Assembly (NCBI GenBank): GCA_019416425.1
Contig: DXXK01000052.1
Location: forward strand, 1 to 64,000
DNA: 64,000 nt
Direction of reading: 5' to 3'
Source: Bacteroidales bacterium
GTDB lineage: Bacteria > Bacteroidota > Bacteroidia > Bacteroidales > Muribaculaceae
The notes beneath the pieces are model-generated. The model was given only the letters and a program-made list of their open reading frames with translations. It made no database searches and was not told where the DNA came from. This document shows, piece by piece, positions 9,752-19,384 of this stretch. Both the position numbers and the translations under genes were made by a program. The stretch's first letter is position 1; the number at the start of each line of letters is the position of its first letter.

Positions 9752-10450
9752 TCATTTCTTCTGACCGTAGTAGGCGTTGGGGCCGTGCTTGCGGTTGAAG
9801 TGCTTCTCGACCAGCAGCGGGTTCATGGTCAGATGGGGATTCACCTGGTAGGCCACGAAGGCCATCTTGGCCACCTGCTCCAGAACGACGGCGTTGTGTA
9901 CGGCCTCGGCCGGAGTCTTGCCCCATGTGAAAGGACCGTGGTTCTTGACCAGTACACCGGGAGTGTGCATCGGGTTGATGCCGGCCTCCTCGAAGCGGTT
10001 CACGATCACGTTGCCTGTCTCCAGCTCGTAGTCACCCTCCACTTCGGCCTTGGTCATGTCGGCTGTGCAGGGAACGGCGTTGTGGAAATAGTCGGCATGT
10101 GTGGTACCGATGTTGGGCAGGTCGATTCCGGCCTGCGCCCACGCGGTGGCGTAGGTGGAATGTGTATGGACCACGCCGCCGACCTCGGGCCAGGCGCGAT
10201 AGATGGCCAGATGTGTCGGGGTGTCGGACGACGGACGGAGGTTACCCTCGACCACCTTGCCGGTCTGAAGGTCGACGACGACCATATCCTCGGCCTTCAT
10301 ATCGTCGTAGCTTACGCCGCTGGGCTTGATAACCACCATACCCTTCTCACGGTCAATGCCGGACACATTGCCCCATGTGAATATAACAAGTCCATGCTTC
10401 ACCAGGTCAAGATTGGCCTTCAGGACTTTCTCTTTCAATTCTTCAAGCAT
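9752..10450 (-). CDS. araD: L-ribulose-5-phosphate 4-epimerase
   Basis: AraD converts L-ribulose 5-phosphate to D-xylulose 5-phosphate, the exit from the arabinose pathway into the pentose-phosphate route. The 232-aa product matches the family length (231 in E. coli). It shows the class II aldolase phrases FTWGNVSGID, IKPSGV, VVHTHSTYATAWAQAG (two zinc-ligand His residues) and VKNHGPFTWG. I place the start at MLEELKEKV (10450). An upstream in-frame Met at 10498 would lie deeper inside araR and add non-homologous residues. With this start the gene overlaps the araR stop by 8 nt, which suggests translational coupling. Confidence 0.95.
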   Translation of the reverse strand: MLEELKEKVLKANLDLVKHGLVIFTWGNVSGIDREKGMVVIKPSGVSYDDMKAEDMVVVDLQTGKVVEGNLRPSSDTPTHLAIYRAWPEVGGVVHTHSTYATAWAQAGIDLPNIGTTHADYFHNAVPCTADMTKAEVEGDYELETGNVIVNRFEEAGINPMHTPGVLVKNHGPFTWGKTPAEAVHNAVVLEQVAKMAFVAYQVNPHLTMNPLLVEKHFNRKHGPNAYYGQKK

Positions 10451-11111
10451 AATTATTCGTATTTTTATCTCCGGCGAAACGGTACATCCGAGCTCCACGA
10501 CGCGAGGTGGACTTGTCGATTATCTCGGTAGGCACCACATATCCAGACTCAAGTATATGCTTACGGAAATTCCGTTTGTCAACAGGTGTGCCCAGGATGA
10601 GCTCGTACAATGTCTGCACCTGCGTCAGGGTGAACAGCTCAGGCAGCAGCCTGTAGGCGAGCGGACTCACCTGTATCAGCTGTCTCAGATACCCGCGTCC
10701 CTCGTGAATCATCTCCGGATGGTCGAAACCCAGTTCCGGGAGGTCGTCGAGGTCGCGCCAGTAAGCACCATGCGCCCTCAGTTTGGCGTCATCAACCTGA
10801 CCGGTGTTCAGGAGCACGAAGTAGGCCACGGATATGACCCGCTCACCAGGATCGCGATCCACGCGTCCGAAGGCGCCGACCTGATGCATGTACACGTTAT
10901 CGAGTCCTGTGAGCTGGCTCACTACCCGTCTCGCCGATTCGTCAACACTCTCGCCATCCTCCACGAAACCACCCATCAGCGACCACTTGCCCCGCTCGGG
11001 CTCGAAGGCGCGCCGGGTGAGCAACACGCTCAGCCGGCCCGCTTTCAGTCCGAAGATGATGCAGTCCACGCTGACGAAGAACCGTGAATGAGACTCATAG
11101 TATTGCGTCAT
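10443..11111 (-). CDS. araR: Nudix-domain transcriptional regulator AraR
   Basis: This 222-aa protein has an N-terminal Nudix domain followed by a winged-helix C-terminus (about 150-220), the NrtR-like architecture of the Bacteroides arabinose repressor. The Nudix box keeps GFVEDGESVDESARR, but the catalytic REUXEE glutamates are replaced (RRVVSQ), so it should be a ligand sensor and not a hydrolase. Known Bacteroides AraR releases DNA when it binds L-arabinose. It sits inside the operon between the transporter and araD, so it would autoregulate from the operator candidate at 14113-14133. Function is inferred from family and context. Confidence 0.88.
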   Translation of the reverse strand: MTQYYESHSRFFVSVDCIIFGLKAGRLSVLLTRRAFEPERGKWSLMGGFVEDGESVDESARRVVSQLTGLDNVYMHQVGAFGRVDRDPGERVISVAYFVLLNTGQVDDAKLRAHGAYWRDLDDLPELGFDHPEMIHEGRGYLRQLIQVSPLAYRLLPELFTLTQVQTLYELILGTPVDKRNFRKHILESGYVVPTEIIDKSTSRRGARMYRFAGDKNTNNYA

Positions 11112-11127
11112 CTTGTTAAATCTATTT

Positions 11128-12807
11128 TTACCAGAAGTAGATGTAGAATGCTGCGGTCAGACCAAGGATTATCACGGAGTTGATGATGTCCCAGGCGTTC
11201 CAGCTGGCACGTGTGGCGGCCTTCTGCTCGGCGGTAGACGTACCCATCACCAGACCCTGGATCTTGGCCGGATCCGGAGCCTTGGTGCACAGCGAGACGA
11301 CGATTCCGACCACGCAGCAGATCACCAGCATCCATCCGCAGAAGAACAGCCAGTTGGTGTCATAGAAAACAGTGCGGAACAGGCTGTCGGCGGAATCGGC
11401 CGTGTTACTGAACCAGATCTTGGCGCTCAGACGGGTCATGCCGATGAACAGACCGGTAATCAGAGCCCACATACCACCCTGGGCCGTGCAGCGCTTCCAG
11501 AGGATACCCAGCAGGAAGGCGGCCGCGATACCGGGAGCCAGCACTGACTGAACGTCCTGCAGATAGAGATAGAGCACGTCACCGATGGAACGCATGATGG
11601 GAATCCAGAGAATACCCAGGATCACGATCACGACGGTAGCGATCTGGCCGATGCGCACCAGTTTCTTGGGAGGTGTGTTCGGCTTGAATCGCTGATAGAA
11701 GTCGATGGTGAACAGAGCCGACGAGGAGTTGAACAGCGAAGCCAGCGAGCTCATCAGCGCGGCGAGGATACCGCAGACGATCAGACCCTTGACACCGGCA
11801 GGCAGCAGTTTGGCAACCAGGGTCGGGAACGCGGCGTCGGTGTTGAGGTTACCGTTTGCCATCAGGGGCAGGAACGAACCGGACTGCTGATGCAGGGCGA
11901 AGGCGATCATACCGGGAATCAGGAACAGGAACACGGGCAGAAGCTTCAGGTAGGCGCCGAAGATGGTACCGCGGCGGGCTTCCTTCTCGTTCTTACCGGA
12001 CAGCACGCGCTGCACGATGAACTGGTCGGTACACCAGTACCAGAAACCGATCACTGCCGAGCCGATCAGGGCACCCAGCCAGGGATACTGAGCGTCGCGG
12101 TTGTCGCGGATCAGGTTGGTCATCGTGTCGCCGTATTCGTTGACCTCGACAGCCGAGCATATCTCCATCATCTTGTCCCAGCCACCGAGTTCCTTAAGGC
12201 CCAGTACAAGGATGATCGCGGAACCGAGCAGCAGGATGGGTGTCTGCAGCACGGAGGTATACAGGACGGATTTCATACCGCCGACAATCGTATAGATGGC
12301 CGTGATCAGCACCAGACCGATTGCGGCGATCCAGAAGAAGTCGATACCCCAGAGGCTCTCGATACCGAACACCTGCTGGAATACCAGACCGCCGGCGTAT
12401 ACGGTAACGGCAACCTTGGTCAGCACGTAGCTGATCAGCGAGATTACGGAAAGGATGGTACGCGAGGCCGGGTTGAAGCGGCGCTCCAGGAATTCAGGCA
12501 TGGTGTAGACCATCGACCTGGTGTAGAAAGGCACGAATACCCAGCCCAGCAGCAGGATCATCCATCCCTGGATCTCCCAGTGGGCCATGGCCATACCCGA
12601 TGATGCACCGGAGCCTGCCAGTCCGATCAGGTGCTCCGATCCGATGTTCGATGCGAAGATTGACGCACCGATCGCAATCCATGTCGCGTCCTTACCTCCC
12701 AGGAAGTAGTCAGCCGCATTGTTCTGCTTCTGACGCGCGACCCATACTACAATGCCGATCAGAGCCAGTACGAATAGGCCTATGACCAGCCAGTCAAGTG
12801 TTGCCAT
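11128..12807 (-). CDS. araP: Sodium/solute symporter (SSS), probable L-arabinose transporter
   Basis: This 559-aa inner-membrane protein has about 14 hydrophobic segments and typical sodium:solute symporter (SglT-like) phrases: a first helix DWLVIGLFVLALIGIV, then DYFLGGKDATWIAIGASIFA, SNIGSEHLIGLAG near 50 and YTMPEFLERRF near 100. SSS proteins couple sugar uptake to Na+ entry. Its place between the mutarotase and araR, and synteny with the Bacteroides arabinose operon, point to L-arabinose. The last residues (AAFYIYFW) are a hydrophobic end common in this family. Substrate is inferred. Confidence 0.9.
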   Translation of the reverse strand: MATLDWLVIGLFVLALIGIVVWVARQKQNNAADYFLGGKDATWIAIGASIFASNIGSEHLIGLAGSGASSGMAMAHWEIQGWMILLLGWVFVPFYTRSMVYTMPEFLERRFNPASRTILSVISLISYVLTKVAVTVYAGGLVFQQVFGIESLWGIDFFWIAAIGLVLITAIYTIVGGMKSVLYTSVLQTPILLLGSAIILVLGLKELGGWDKMMEICSAVEVNEYGDTMTNLIRDNRDAQYPWLGALIGSAVIGFWYWCTDQFIVQRVLSGKNEKEARRGTIFGAYLKLLPVFLFLIPGMIAFALHQQSGSFLPLMANGNLNTDAAFPTLVAKLLPAGVKGLIVCGILAALMSSLASLFNSSSALFTIDFYQRFKPNTPPKKLVRIGQIATVVIVILGILWIPIMRSIGDVLYLYLQDVQSVLAPGIAAAFLLGILWKRCTAQGGMWALITGLFIGMTRLSAKIWFSNTADSADSLFRTVFYDTNWLFFCGWMLVICCVVGIVVSLCTKAPDPAKIQGLVMGTSTAEQKAATRASWNAWDIINSVIILGLTAAFYIYFW

Positions 12808-12834
12808 TGATGTTTTGTTGTTATGATGTTAGTG

Positions 12835-13998
12835 TTATTTGTTCGAGAACTTGAATACGCAGTGGCTGTTGTAGGTCTCGCCGGGACGCAGTGTCGCGGT
12901 GGGCCACTGTGGTTTGTTGGGTGTGTCGGGATACTTCTGTGTCTCCAGGCAGATACCGGTGCGCTGCTTGTATACCACGCCGCCCTTGCCGGTGATGGTG
13001 CCGTCCAGGAAATTGCCGCTGTAGACCTGGATGCCGGGCTCGTTGGTGTATACCTGGAGCAGGATGCCTGTTTCGGGGCAGTAGAGCGATGCGGCTTCGA
13101 CGGTGTCGTCACCCTTGGTGTCCAGCACCCAGTTGTGGTCGTAGCCGTTGCCGTTCTTCAGCTGCTCGTAGTCGAAGTTCTGAATCTCGGCGCCTACAAG
13201 CTTGGCATTGCGGAAGTCCATCGGGGTGCCCTCGACCGGCAGTATCTCGCCCGTTGTCATGTATGTGCTGTCCACCGGAGTGAACGCCGAGGCGTTGATG
13301 GTGAGCTGCTGGTCGGTGACAGGCTTGTTGGGGTCGCCGCTCAGGTTGAAGTAGGAATGGTTGGTCATGTTGATGATGGTGGGAGCGTCCGTGGTCGCGC
13401 TGTAGGCGATATCCAGGGCGTTGTCTGCACGCAGAGTGTAGGTTACGATGGCATTGACATGACCAGGGAACTGGTTGTCGCCGTCGGGTGAGTCGATGCT
13501 CAGCACCAGAGTGCTGTCGTTGCTGCTCTCCACTTTGTAGACGCGGTATTGCCATCCGCGTGTCCCCATGTCGGTACCGCCGTGCAGGCAGTGGCCGAAA
13601 TTGTTCTGCGGAAGCTGGTATTCCTTGCCGTCGAGTGTGAACTTACCCTGGTTGATACGATTGGCGTAGCGTCCGATGGCGGCGCCGAAGTCCGTAAGGT
13701 TGGTCTCGGGATAGTAGGCCTCGATGCTGTCGAAACCAAGTACCACATCCCGGAACGCGCCGGACTTGTCGGGAACGCTGATGGATACGATGCGGCCACC
13801 GAAATTAGTGATGCACACCTCCATGCCGTTTGCGTTAGTGAGCGTGTACAGCGCGGTGCTGTCGCCGCGGTACTCCGAAACGAATTTCTCCGGATTCAGA
13901 CCGGACTTTGTCAGAGTCTCCTTGACATTCCCCGTTGAGCATGCCGCCATGATCAGCGCCGACATGCCCGCCAGGGCAACGATTCTTAAGTCCCTCAT
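12835..13998 (-). CDS. Aldose 1-epimerase (mutarotase), lipoprotein, arabinose operon AraM
   Basis: This 387-aa protein begins with a signal peptide and a lipobox (LIMAAC, Cys near 20), so it should be a lipid-anchored mutarotase outside the cytoplasm. GalM-family phrases are clear: FGGRIVSISVPDKSG near 63, IGRYANRINQGKF near 107, NFGHCLHGG near 133, NMTNHSYFNLSG near 205 (catalytic His) and TGICLETQKYPDTPN near 355 (catalytic Glu). It interconverts the alpha and beta anomers so that sugar is delivered in the transportable form. It is the first gene of the ara operon. Arabinose as substrate is inferred from context. Confidence 0.93.
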   Translation of the reverse strand: MRDLRIVALAGMSALIMAACSTGNVKETLTKSGLNPEKFVSEYRGDSTALYTLTNANGMEVCITNFGGRIVSISVPDKSGAFRDVVLGFDSIEAYYPETNLTDFGAAIGRYANRINQGKFTLDGKEYQLPQNNFGHCLHGGTDMGTRGWQYRVYKVESSNDSTLVLSIDSPDGDNQFPGHVNAIVTYTLRADNALDIAYSATTDAPTIINMTNHSYFNLSGDPNKPVTDQQLTINASAFTPVDSTYMTTGEILPVEGTPMDFRNAKLVGAEIQNFDYEQLKNGNGYDHNWVLDTKGDDTVEAASLYCPETGILLQVYTNEPGIQVYSGNFLDGTITGKGGVVYKQRTGICLETQKYPDTPNKPQWPTATLRPGETYNSHCVFKFSNK

Positions 13999-14321
13999 GA
14001 TGAATATGGTGTTAGTATTTGATTTTTAAAATTACACGTCTTTGGGTATATACACATTAACTATTGAATATCAATATATTAACACATACACCTAACAACC
14101 TCCGCTGTTTTGAGTGTAAAATTAACACTCATTATTTTATAATGCAAATTTTTCCATATGTTTTTAAACATAAAATTCAATATGAAAAAATATTTAGCGG
14201 CACATGCGGATGCTTCCCGGTGTCATACACCCATATGCGCAATACCCAATTGTCGGTAAATCGGTCTTTACGTTGCCGTATTTGGTTCTTTTTGCGTTAT
14301 AAGTAAAGAAATACGGAAGTT
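13999..14321. other. AT-rich intergenic region between ara operon and ZIP gene
   Basis: This 323-bp stretch separates divergent genes and should contain both promoters. It holds the 21-bp palindrome at 14113-14133. I see no exact TTTG-N19-TAnnTTTG promoter; CAAATTTT at 14147-14154 and CAATATAT at 14071-14078 are weak minus-strand -7 candidates. A 25-codon open frame near 14180 is probably chance. No RNA gene was recognised. Confidence 0.6.
14113..14133. promoter_or_regulatory. 21-bp palindrome, probable AraR operator
   Basis: The arms TGAGTGT (14113-14119) and ACACTCA (14127-14133) are perfect inverted complements around a 7-nt AT-only centre. The site lies 115 bp upstream of the first ara gene. 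Position and symmetry fit the binding site of the operon's own Nudix repressor. The link to AraR is inference, since no second copy in the window allows comparison. Confidence 0.6.
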
Positions 14322-15074
14322 ATGGGAGAGTTATGGATTTGTGCCGCGGGACTGGGACTGTCTTCGCTTTTGGGGTCGATAATCGGGCTGATCGTCCGTA
14401 AGATACCGCATAAGTGGAACGACATATTCCTGGGATTCTGCGCCGGGATGATGCTGACGGCCTCGATTGTCTGCCTGATTGTCCCGGCCGTGGATATGTG
14501 TACTCCCGCGCTGTGGTGGCAAGTCATTGCCGGTGTCACCGCCGGTGTACTACTGATAGGATGCCTTGACCGTTTCACACCTCACCTGCACCATCTGTCG
14601 GGAATCTGCGAGGAGGAAAGCCATATCAACAATGCATCACTGAACCGGACGCTTCTGTTCGTCATGGCCATTGCCTTGCATAAGCTCCCCGAAGGGCTGG
14701 CCACCGGCGTGTCGTTCAACGGAGACCAGAACAACGCGTTCGTCATCACCCTGACCATCGCGTTGCAGAACATTCCCGAGGGAATGGTTGTGGTGACACC
14801 ACTGCTTATGGCAAGAGTAAGGTTCCTCAACACCTTCATAATTGCCTTAGGGGTGGCGTTGCTTGAGGTAGTGGGAGTGATATTCGGATATCTTATCGGA
14901 GACTTCGCCGACATGATATTGCCGGCGATGCTGTCCATGGCCGGAGGCGCCATGCTGTATGTCATCAGCGACGAGATGATTCCCGAGACCCATTCGCACG
15001 GATACCAAAAACCGGCCACCTATGCGTTGGTGGCCGGTGTAGTGACAATGCTGTTTATCGAATCAATGTTCTAA
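14322..15074 (+). CDS. ZIP-family divalent metal transporter
   Basis: This 250-aa protein has about eight hydrophobic segments and the two ZIP signatures: IALHKLPEGLATG (about 117-129) and IALQNIPEGMVVV (about 145-157). These carry the paired His/Asn, Pro and Glu residues of the binuclear metal centre. ZIP proteins bring zinc or other divalent metals into the cytoplasm; length and motifs resemble the GufA-like group. The gene stands alone on the plus strand and converges on the foldase gene with only 10 nt between stop codons. No Zur-like operator was recognised, so metal specificity is open. Confidence 0.93.
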   Translation: MGELWICAAGLGLSSLLGSIIGLIVRKIPHKWNDIFLGFCAGMMLTASIVCLIVPAVDMCTPALWWQVIAGVTAGVLLIGCLDRFTPHLHHLSGICEEESHINNASLNRTLLFVMAIALHKLPEGLATGVSFNGDQNNAFVITLTIALQNIPEGMVVVTPLLMARVRFLNTFIIALGVALLEVVGVIFGYLIGDFADMILPAMLSMAGGAMLYVISDEMIPETHSHGYQKPATYALVAGVVTMLFIESMF

Positions 15075-15084
15075 ACGGCAGGAT

Positions 15085-17016
15085 TTACTTGCGTTTGACG
15101 GACTTCAGGACCTTCTCGTTGACCTTGACGGGATATTTGGAGCGGAGCTCCTTCTCCCAGGCGGCCTGGAATTCGTTCTGATAGTCGCTGGTGACAGTGC
15201 CCTTGACATCGGCCACCTCCTCGGGAGCATTCAGGATGCGGGCATTGACCATGAAATAGACGGGATAGGCCTTGATGGAGCTTTCAGCATCCGGACCCTG
15301 GAAAGCCACATGGTCCACCATCGGATTGCCACCTTTGGCAACCAGCACCTTCTCGATGGCCACCTGCTTCGGGAATTCCTTGCGGATGGTCTGGGCCAGG
15401 TCGTCGTTGTCGGGAAGTTCGGCCATACGCTGGCGGATCAGTCCGGCCACGGAGTCATTGACCGTCTGCACGAAGTAACCCTTTACATGAGGCTTGTCCC
15501 ATGTGTACTTGGCCTTGTTCTTGGCAAAATACTCATTCAGTCCCTCGGTGTCGTTGGCGGCCTTGTCCCAGACCTTACGGACACTAACCTCGTAGAGCAG
15601 GCTGCCATCGACATATTCCTTCAGCAGATTGCGGTATTCCGGCTCGGTCTTGGCAAGATCATCTTCCTCCAGCTCCAGCAGGACCGAAGCCAGGTAGGAA
15701 TCATAACCGTTCTGAAGCATCTCGACAGCGACCATACCCTCGACAGGCTTGTCATGCTTGAGCCGCGAAGCGACTTCCGATGCATTATAGGATTTCTTAC
15801 CGATGGTGAACAACGGCAGACTGCTATTGGCGCCATCCACCCAGTTTGCCACAAACGTAGAGTCAATGCCGTTTGTCTTCAGATAGTTACGGAATGCCTC
15901 CAGATTCCCGGCATTCTCCTTAACCTTATATTTGGCGGCCAGACGGTCAGTGAGATGCTTCCTGATGAGGGCGTTGCGCTCATCCTGGGGGGTATTCATA
16001 CGCGACAGCTGCGCCTTTTTGAATGTCTCGAAGGGGACGCCGGCGCGTGCCTCCTGCTTGTAGACGATATGGTAGCCGTAAGGAGTGGCGAACGGCTCGC
16101 TTATTTCCCCTACCGGCATAGCGAATGCCACGGAATCGAATGCGCCGACCATCTCGCCTGTGCCGAACCAAGGAAGCTGACCGCCCTGACGCGCCGACCC
16201 TGGATCCTGCGACAGACGCTTGGCCAGGTCCGCGAATTTCTCGGGATGGCCATTGACAGCGCTATAGATACTGTCGATGCGCACACGTGCAGCGGCCTTC
16301 TCCTGGTCGGTCTTGGCCAGCAGCAGGATGTGCGACGCCTTGACACGGCCACGGGCCTCGCGGCTTTTGCCTCCCTTCAGGACATGATAGCCTACCGGGC
16401 TTTCCACCACGTCCGAGATCTTACCCTCGGGCAATGCGAAATCAACCACCTCGAAACTGTAAGGATACTTGCCGGCAACGATCCAGCCCATATGGCCTCC
16501 CTGGGCCGAGCTGCCGCGGTCCTGCGAGAAACGCTGCGCCAGGTCGGCGAAGTCTCCGCCATTGTCCAGAACCTGCTTGATGCTGTCCATCCGCTGGCGG
16601 GCCTCAACATTCTTAGCCGCGTCACGTGTCTTGAACAGCATGATGTGGTAGGCGTCCACCTCTCGCTTGGAACGGTCGAAAGCTTCCTGAACCAACTGAT
16701 TGAGATAAGCGGAATCAACCATGTACGGAGCCGCCAGGTCATGACGGTACTGATCCGTCTCCTTCAGGAACGACGGCAGAGTGTCAAGACCCTCGGCCTT
16801 GGCGTCCGCCACCTTCATCTTATACAATTTGAACATCTCCAGATACTCCTCGAGCGTCTGGGGATTCACCTGCTGTGCACTGTTTTTGTTGTAAAGATAC
16901 TCGAATTCCGATTTCGGCACATCCACACCATTGATGGTCATAATCACCGGATCCTTGGCGGCGAAAGCCAGGGCTACGGTAAAGAGGCCGATTCCGGCTG
17001 CTATCGGTTTTTTCAT
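15085..17016 (-). CDS. Parvulin-type peptidyl-prolyl isomerase, periplasmic
   Basis: I start this 643-aa protein at MKKPIAAGIGLFTVALAFAA (17016), which gives a standard signal peptide; an in-frame Met at 17070 would add 18 residues of no clear function. After a helical chaperone segment (PKSEFEYLYNKN near 37) come two parvulin domains at about 120-220 and 225-330. Each carries a GGxxxW and a PxGYHxx phrase (GGHMGWIVAGKYPYSFE; GGQLPWFGTGEM). A long helical C-domain follows. It probably assists folding or outer-membrane protein assembly. It lies 57 nt beyond the recQ promoter-distal boundary arrangement: recQ ends at 17128 upstream of it, so the two may be co-transcribed. Confidence 0.9.
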   Translation of the reverse strand: MKKPIAAGIGLFTVALAFAAKDPVIMTINGVDVPKSEFEYLYNKNSAQQVNPQTLEEYLEMFKLYKMKVADAKAEGLDTLPSFLKETDQYRHDLAAPYMVDSAYLNQLVQEAFDRSKREVDAYHIMLFKTRDAAKNVEARQRMDSIKQVLDNGGDFADLAQRFSQDRGSSAQGGHMGWIVAGKYPYSFEVVDFALPEGKISDVVESPVGYHVLKGGKSREARGRVKASHILLLAKTDQEKAAARVRIDSIYSAVNGHPEKFADLAKRLSQDPGSARQGGQLPWFGTGEMVGAFDSVAFAMPVGEISEPFATPYGYHIVYKQEARAGVPFETFKKAQLSRMNTPQDERNALIRKHLTDRLAAKYKVKENAGNLEAFRNYLKTNGIDSTFVANWVDGANSSLPLFTIGKKSYNASEVASRLKHDKPVEGMVAVEMLQNGYDSYLASVLLELEEDDLAKTEPEYRNLLKEYVDGSLLYEVSVRKVWDKAANDTEGLNEYFAKNKAKYTWDKPHVKGYFVQTVNDSVAGLIRQRMAELPDNDDLAQTIRKEFPKQVAIEKVLVAKGGNPMVDHVAFQGPDAESSIKAYPVYFMVNARILNAPEEVADVKGTVTSDYQNEFQAAWEKELRSKYPVKVNEKVLKSVKRK

Positions 17017-17127
17017 CGTTGTTTTGAATAATGTTCTTTCGGCCATATAATTATGACCATACATATTCATTAACGATGTTACTATGGATTTATTGAATTT
17101 CCGATACTTTTATGAATCCAAACGGCA

Positions 17128-19359
17128 TCAGTTGCCCTTGTCGGATATGAACTTGACGCGCATCAGCCTGATTGACTCCTCGTCGTAGTCGCATCCCAGC
17201 TCCTGGATCGCAGCCTCCAGATCGTCTTCCTCGCACTCGGCAAGGTAGCCTTCTATATCCTCCTGCTGGTCTTCGTCAAGAATCTCGTCTACAAAATACG
17301 AGATATCGATCTTGGTACCAGCCTCGACAATGGACTCCAGCTCGTTCAGGAACTCATCGAACTCCAGGCCCAGATTCTCCGCCAGTTCGTCAAGGTTCAC
17401 CTGACGGTCTATGGCCTGGATGATCTGAATCTTGGTGTTGCTCTTCTTGGCCACTGTACGCACACGGATATCCACCGGTCGCTCGATCTCGTTCTCCTCC
17501 ACGTACTTCCTGATTATGTCCAGAAATTCCTTGCCGAACTTCGCAGCCTTGCCCGACCCTACGCCCGGTATGCCTAAAAGCTCGTCCTTGTTCAACGGAT
17601 AGGTCGTGGCCATAGCCTCCAGGCTCGAGTCACGGAACACCAGATAGGGAGCCAGGCCATGACGGCGCGCCACATCCCTGTTCAGTCCGTCCAGTATGGC
17701 GTACAGCTCCATGTCCGAAGCTGAGCTTCCCTTGCCCTGCGGCATGTCAAGCTCGTTCTCGCTGTAGTCTATATCCTCCACGATCTCGAACTCGCCTGGC
17801 TGCATCATGAACTTATATGCCTCACCCGTAAGTTTCAGAATTCCGTAATTCTCCAGGTCACGTTCAAGATATCCGCCCACTACTGCCTGACGCACCAGAG
17901 TATTGACAAGTTTCTCCTCCATGTCGCCCAGCGATCCGAACTCCTCAAGCAAGTCATGGTGATTGCGCTTTATCTCGTCCGTGGCGCGGCCGATCAGGAT
18001 GTTCACCATGTACTCCGACTTGTAGTGCTGCTCCACGGCTGCGACGGCCTCCAGAACCGCCATCAGTTCCTGGCCTACCTGGATTTTTTTCTTGGGATGG
18101 CGACAGTTGTCGCACTGCCCGCAGTTGTCCTCATCGTACTTCTCGCCGAAATAATGCAGCAGAATCTTACGGCGGCATACGGACGACTCGGCATAGTTGG
18201 CCGTCTCCAGCAACAGCTGATGACCTATTTCCTGCTCCTGTATGGATTTGCTCTGCATCAGCTTGTCCAGCTTCTGAAGGTCCTTGCGGCTGTAGAAGGT
18301 GATGCAGTTGCCGATGCCACCGTCACGACCGGCACGGCCCGTCTCCTGATAGTACCCCTCCAGACTCTTGGGCATATCGTAATGGATCACGAAACGCACG
18401 TCGGGCTTGTCGATACCCATGCCGAAGGCTATAGTGGCGACAATGACCTTCACCTCTTCGTTCAGGAATGCGTCCTGGTTCTCTGCACGCTGGTTAGTGT
18501 CCATGCCGGCATGGTAAGGCAGAGCAGTGATTCCATTGATGTTCAAGGTCTCGGCGAATTCCTCTACCTTCTTGCGGCTCAGACAGTACACTATGCCGGA
18601 CTCGCCGGGATGGCCCTTGATGTAACGGATTATGTCCTTGTCGATGTCCTTGGTCTTGGGACGCACCTCGTAGTACAGGTTCTTGCGGTTGAAGCTCGAT
18701 TTATAGACCATGGCGTCGAGTATGCACAGGTTCTTCTGAATGTCATGCTGCACCTTGGGAGTCGCCGTTGCGGTCAGCGCTATTAGCGGATAGTCCCCGA
18801 TCTCGTTGATCATAGGGCGTATCTTGCGGTACTCAGGCCGAAAGTCATGGCCCCATTCGGAAATGCAGTGGGCCTCGTCGATGGCGAAGAACGAGATCTT
18901 GATTGACTTCAGGAAATCGATATTCTCCTCCTTGGCCAATGATTCGGGAGCGACATACAGCAGCTTGGTCTTGCCCTGGCGGACATCCTGGCGGACTGCC
19001 TCGGCGGCGCCCTTGGTCAGCGATGAATTCAGGAAATGAGCCACTCGGTCATGGTCGACATATCCACGGATGGCGTCCACCTGGTTCTTCATCAACGCTA
19101 TCAGAGGCGAAATCACAATGGCGGTACCCTCCGACATCAAGGCCGGAAGCTGATAGCACAACGATTTGCCTCCTCCCGTGGGCATGAGGACAAACACATC
19201 CCGTCCTGCCAGGAGGTTCTGGATCACCTCCAGCTGACCCTCCTTGAAAGTATCGAAACCGAAATAATATTTAAGGGTCTCGAAAATCTTCGCATTTGTT
19301 TCGGCAGAAACCCCGCATTGGGATACCGTATCGTTTCCGGATGTCATATTGTTTAGCAT
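17128..19359 (-). CDS. recQ: ATP-dependent DNA helicase RecQ
   Basis: RecQ (743 aa) unwinds DNA 3' to 5' in recombination and replication-fork repair. Seen in order are the Q motif region (FGFDTFKEGQLEVI), Walker A MPTGGGKSLCYQ near 59, the DEAH box (FFAIDEAHCISEWGHDFR) and the helicase C domain with QETGRAGRDG. Next come the RQC zinc cluster (CRRKILLHYFGE, then CGQCDNC), a winged helix, an HRDC domain near 535-610 and an additional acidic helical tail of about 100 residues. The alternative Met at 19347 (MTSGND) would also fit. A near-perfect promoter lies just upstream. Confidence 0.97.
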   Translation of the reverse strand: MLNNMTSGNDTVSQCGVSAETNAKIFETLKYYFGFDTFKEGQLEVIQNLLAGRDVFVLMPTGGGKSLCYQLPALMSEGTAIVISPLIALMKNQVDAIRGYVDHDRVAHFLNSSLTKGAAEAVRQDVRQGKTKLLYVAPESLAKEENIDFLKSIKISFFAIDEAHCISEWGHDFRPEYRKIRPMINEIGDYPLIALTATATPKVQHDIQKNLCILDAMVYKSSFNRKNLYYEVRPKTKDIDKDIIRYIKGHPGESGIVYCLSRKKVEEFAETLNINGITALPYHAGMDTNQRAENQDAFLNEEVKVIVATIAFGMGIDKPDVRFVIHYDMPKSLEGYYQETGRAGRDGGIGNCITFYSRKDLQKLDKLMQSKSIQEQEIGHQLLLETANYAESSVCRRKILLHYFGEKYDEDNCGQCDNCRHPKKKIQVGQELMAVLEAVAAVEQHYKSEYMVNILIGRATDEIKRNHHDLLEEFGSLGDMEEKLVNTLVRQAVVGGYLERDLENYGILKLTGEAYKFMMQPGEFEIVEDIDYSENELDMPQGKGSSASDMELYAILDGLNRDVARRHGLAPYLVFRDSSLEAMATTYPLNKDELLGIPGVGSGKAAKFGKEFLDIIRKYVEENEIERPVDIRVRTVAKKSNTKIQIIQAIDRQVNLDELAENLGLEFDEFLNELESIVEAGTKIDISYFVDEILDEDQQEDIEGYLAECEEDDLEAAIQELGCDYDEESIRLMRVKFISDKGN

Positions 19360-19384
19360 GGTATTCGCCCATTGTTTATATTCA

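Noticed and set aside
14180..14260. 25-codon plus-strand frame starting MKKYLAAHADA
   Set aside because: It is too short, lacks a recognisable signal and promoter, and lies in an AT-rich regulatory gap.
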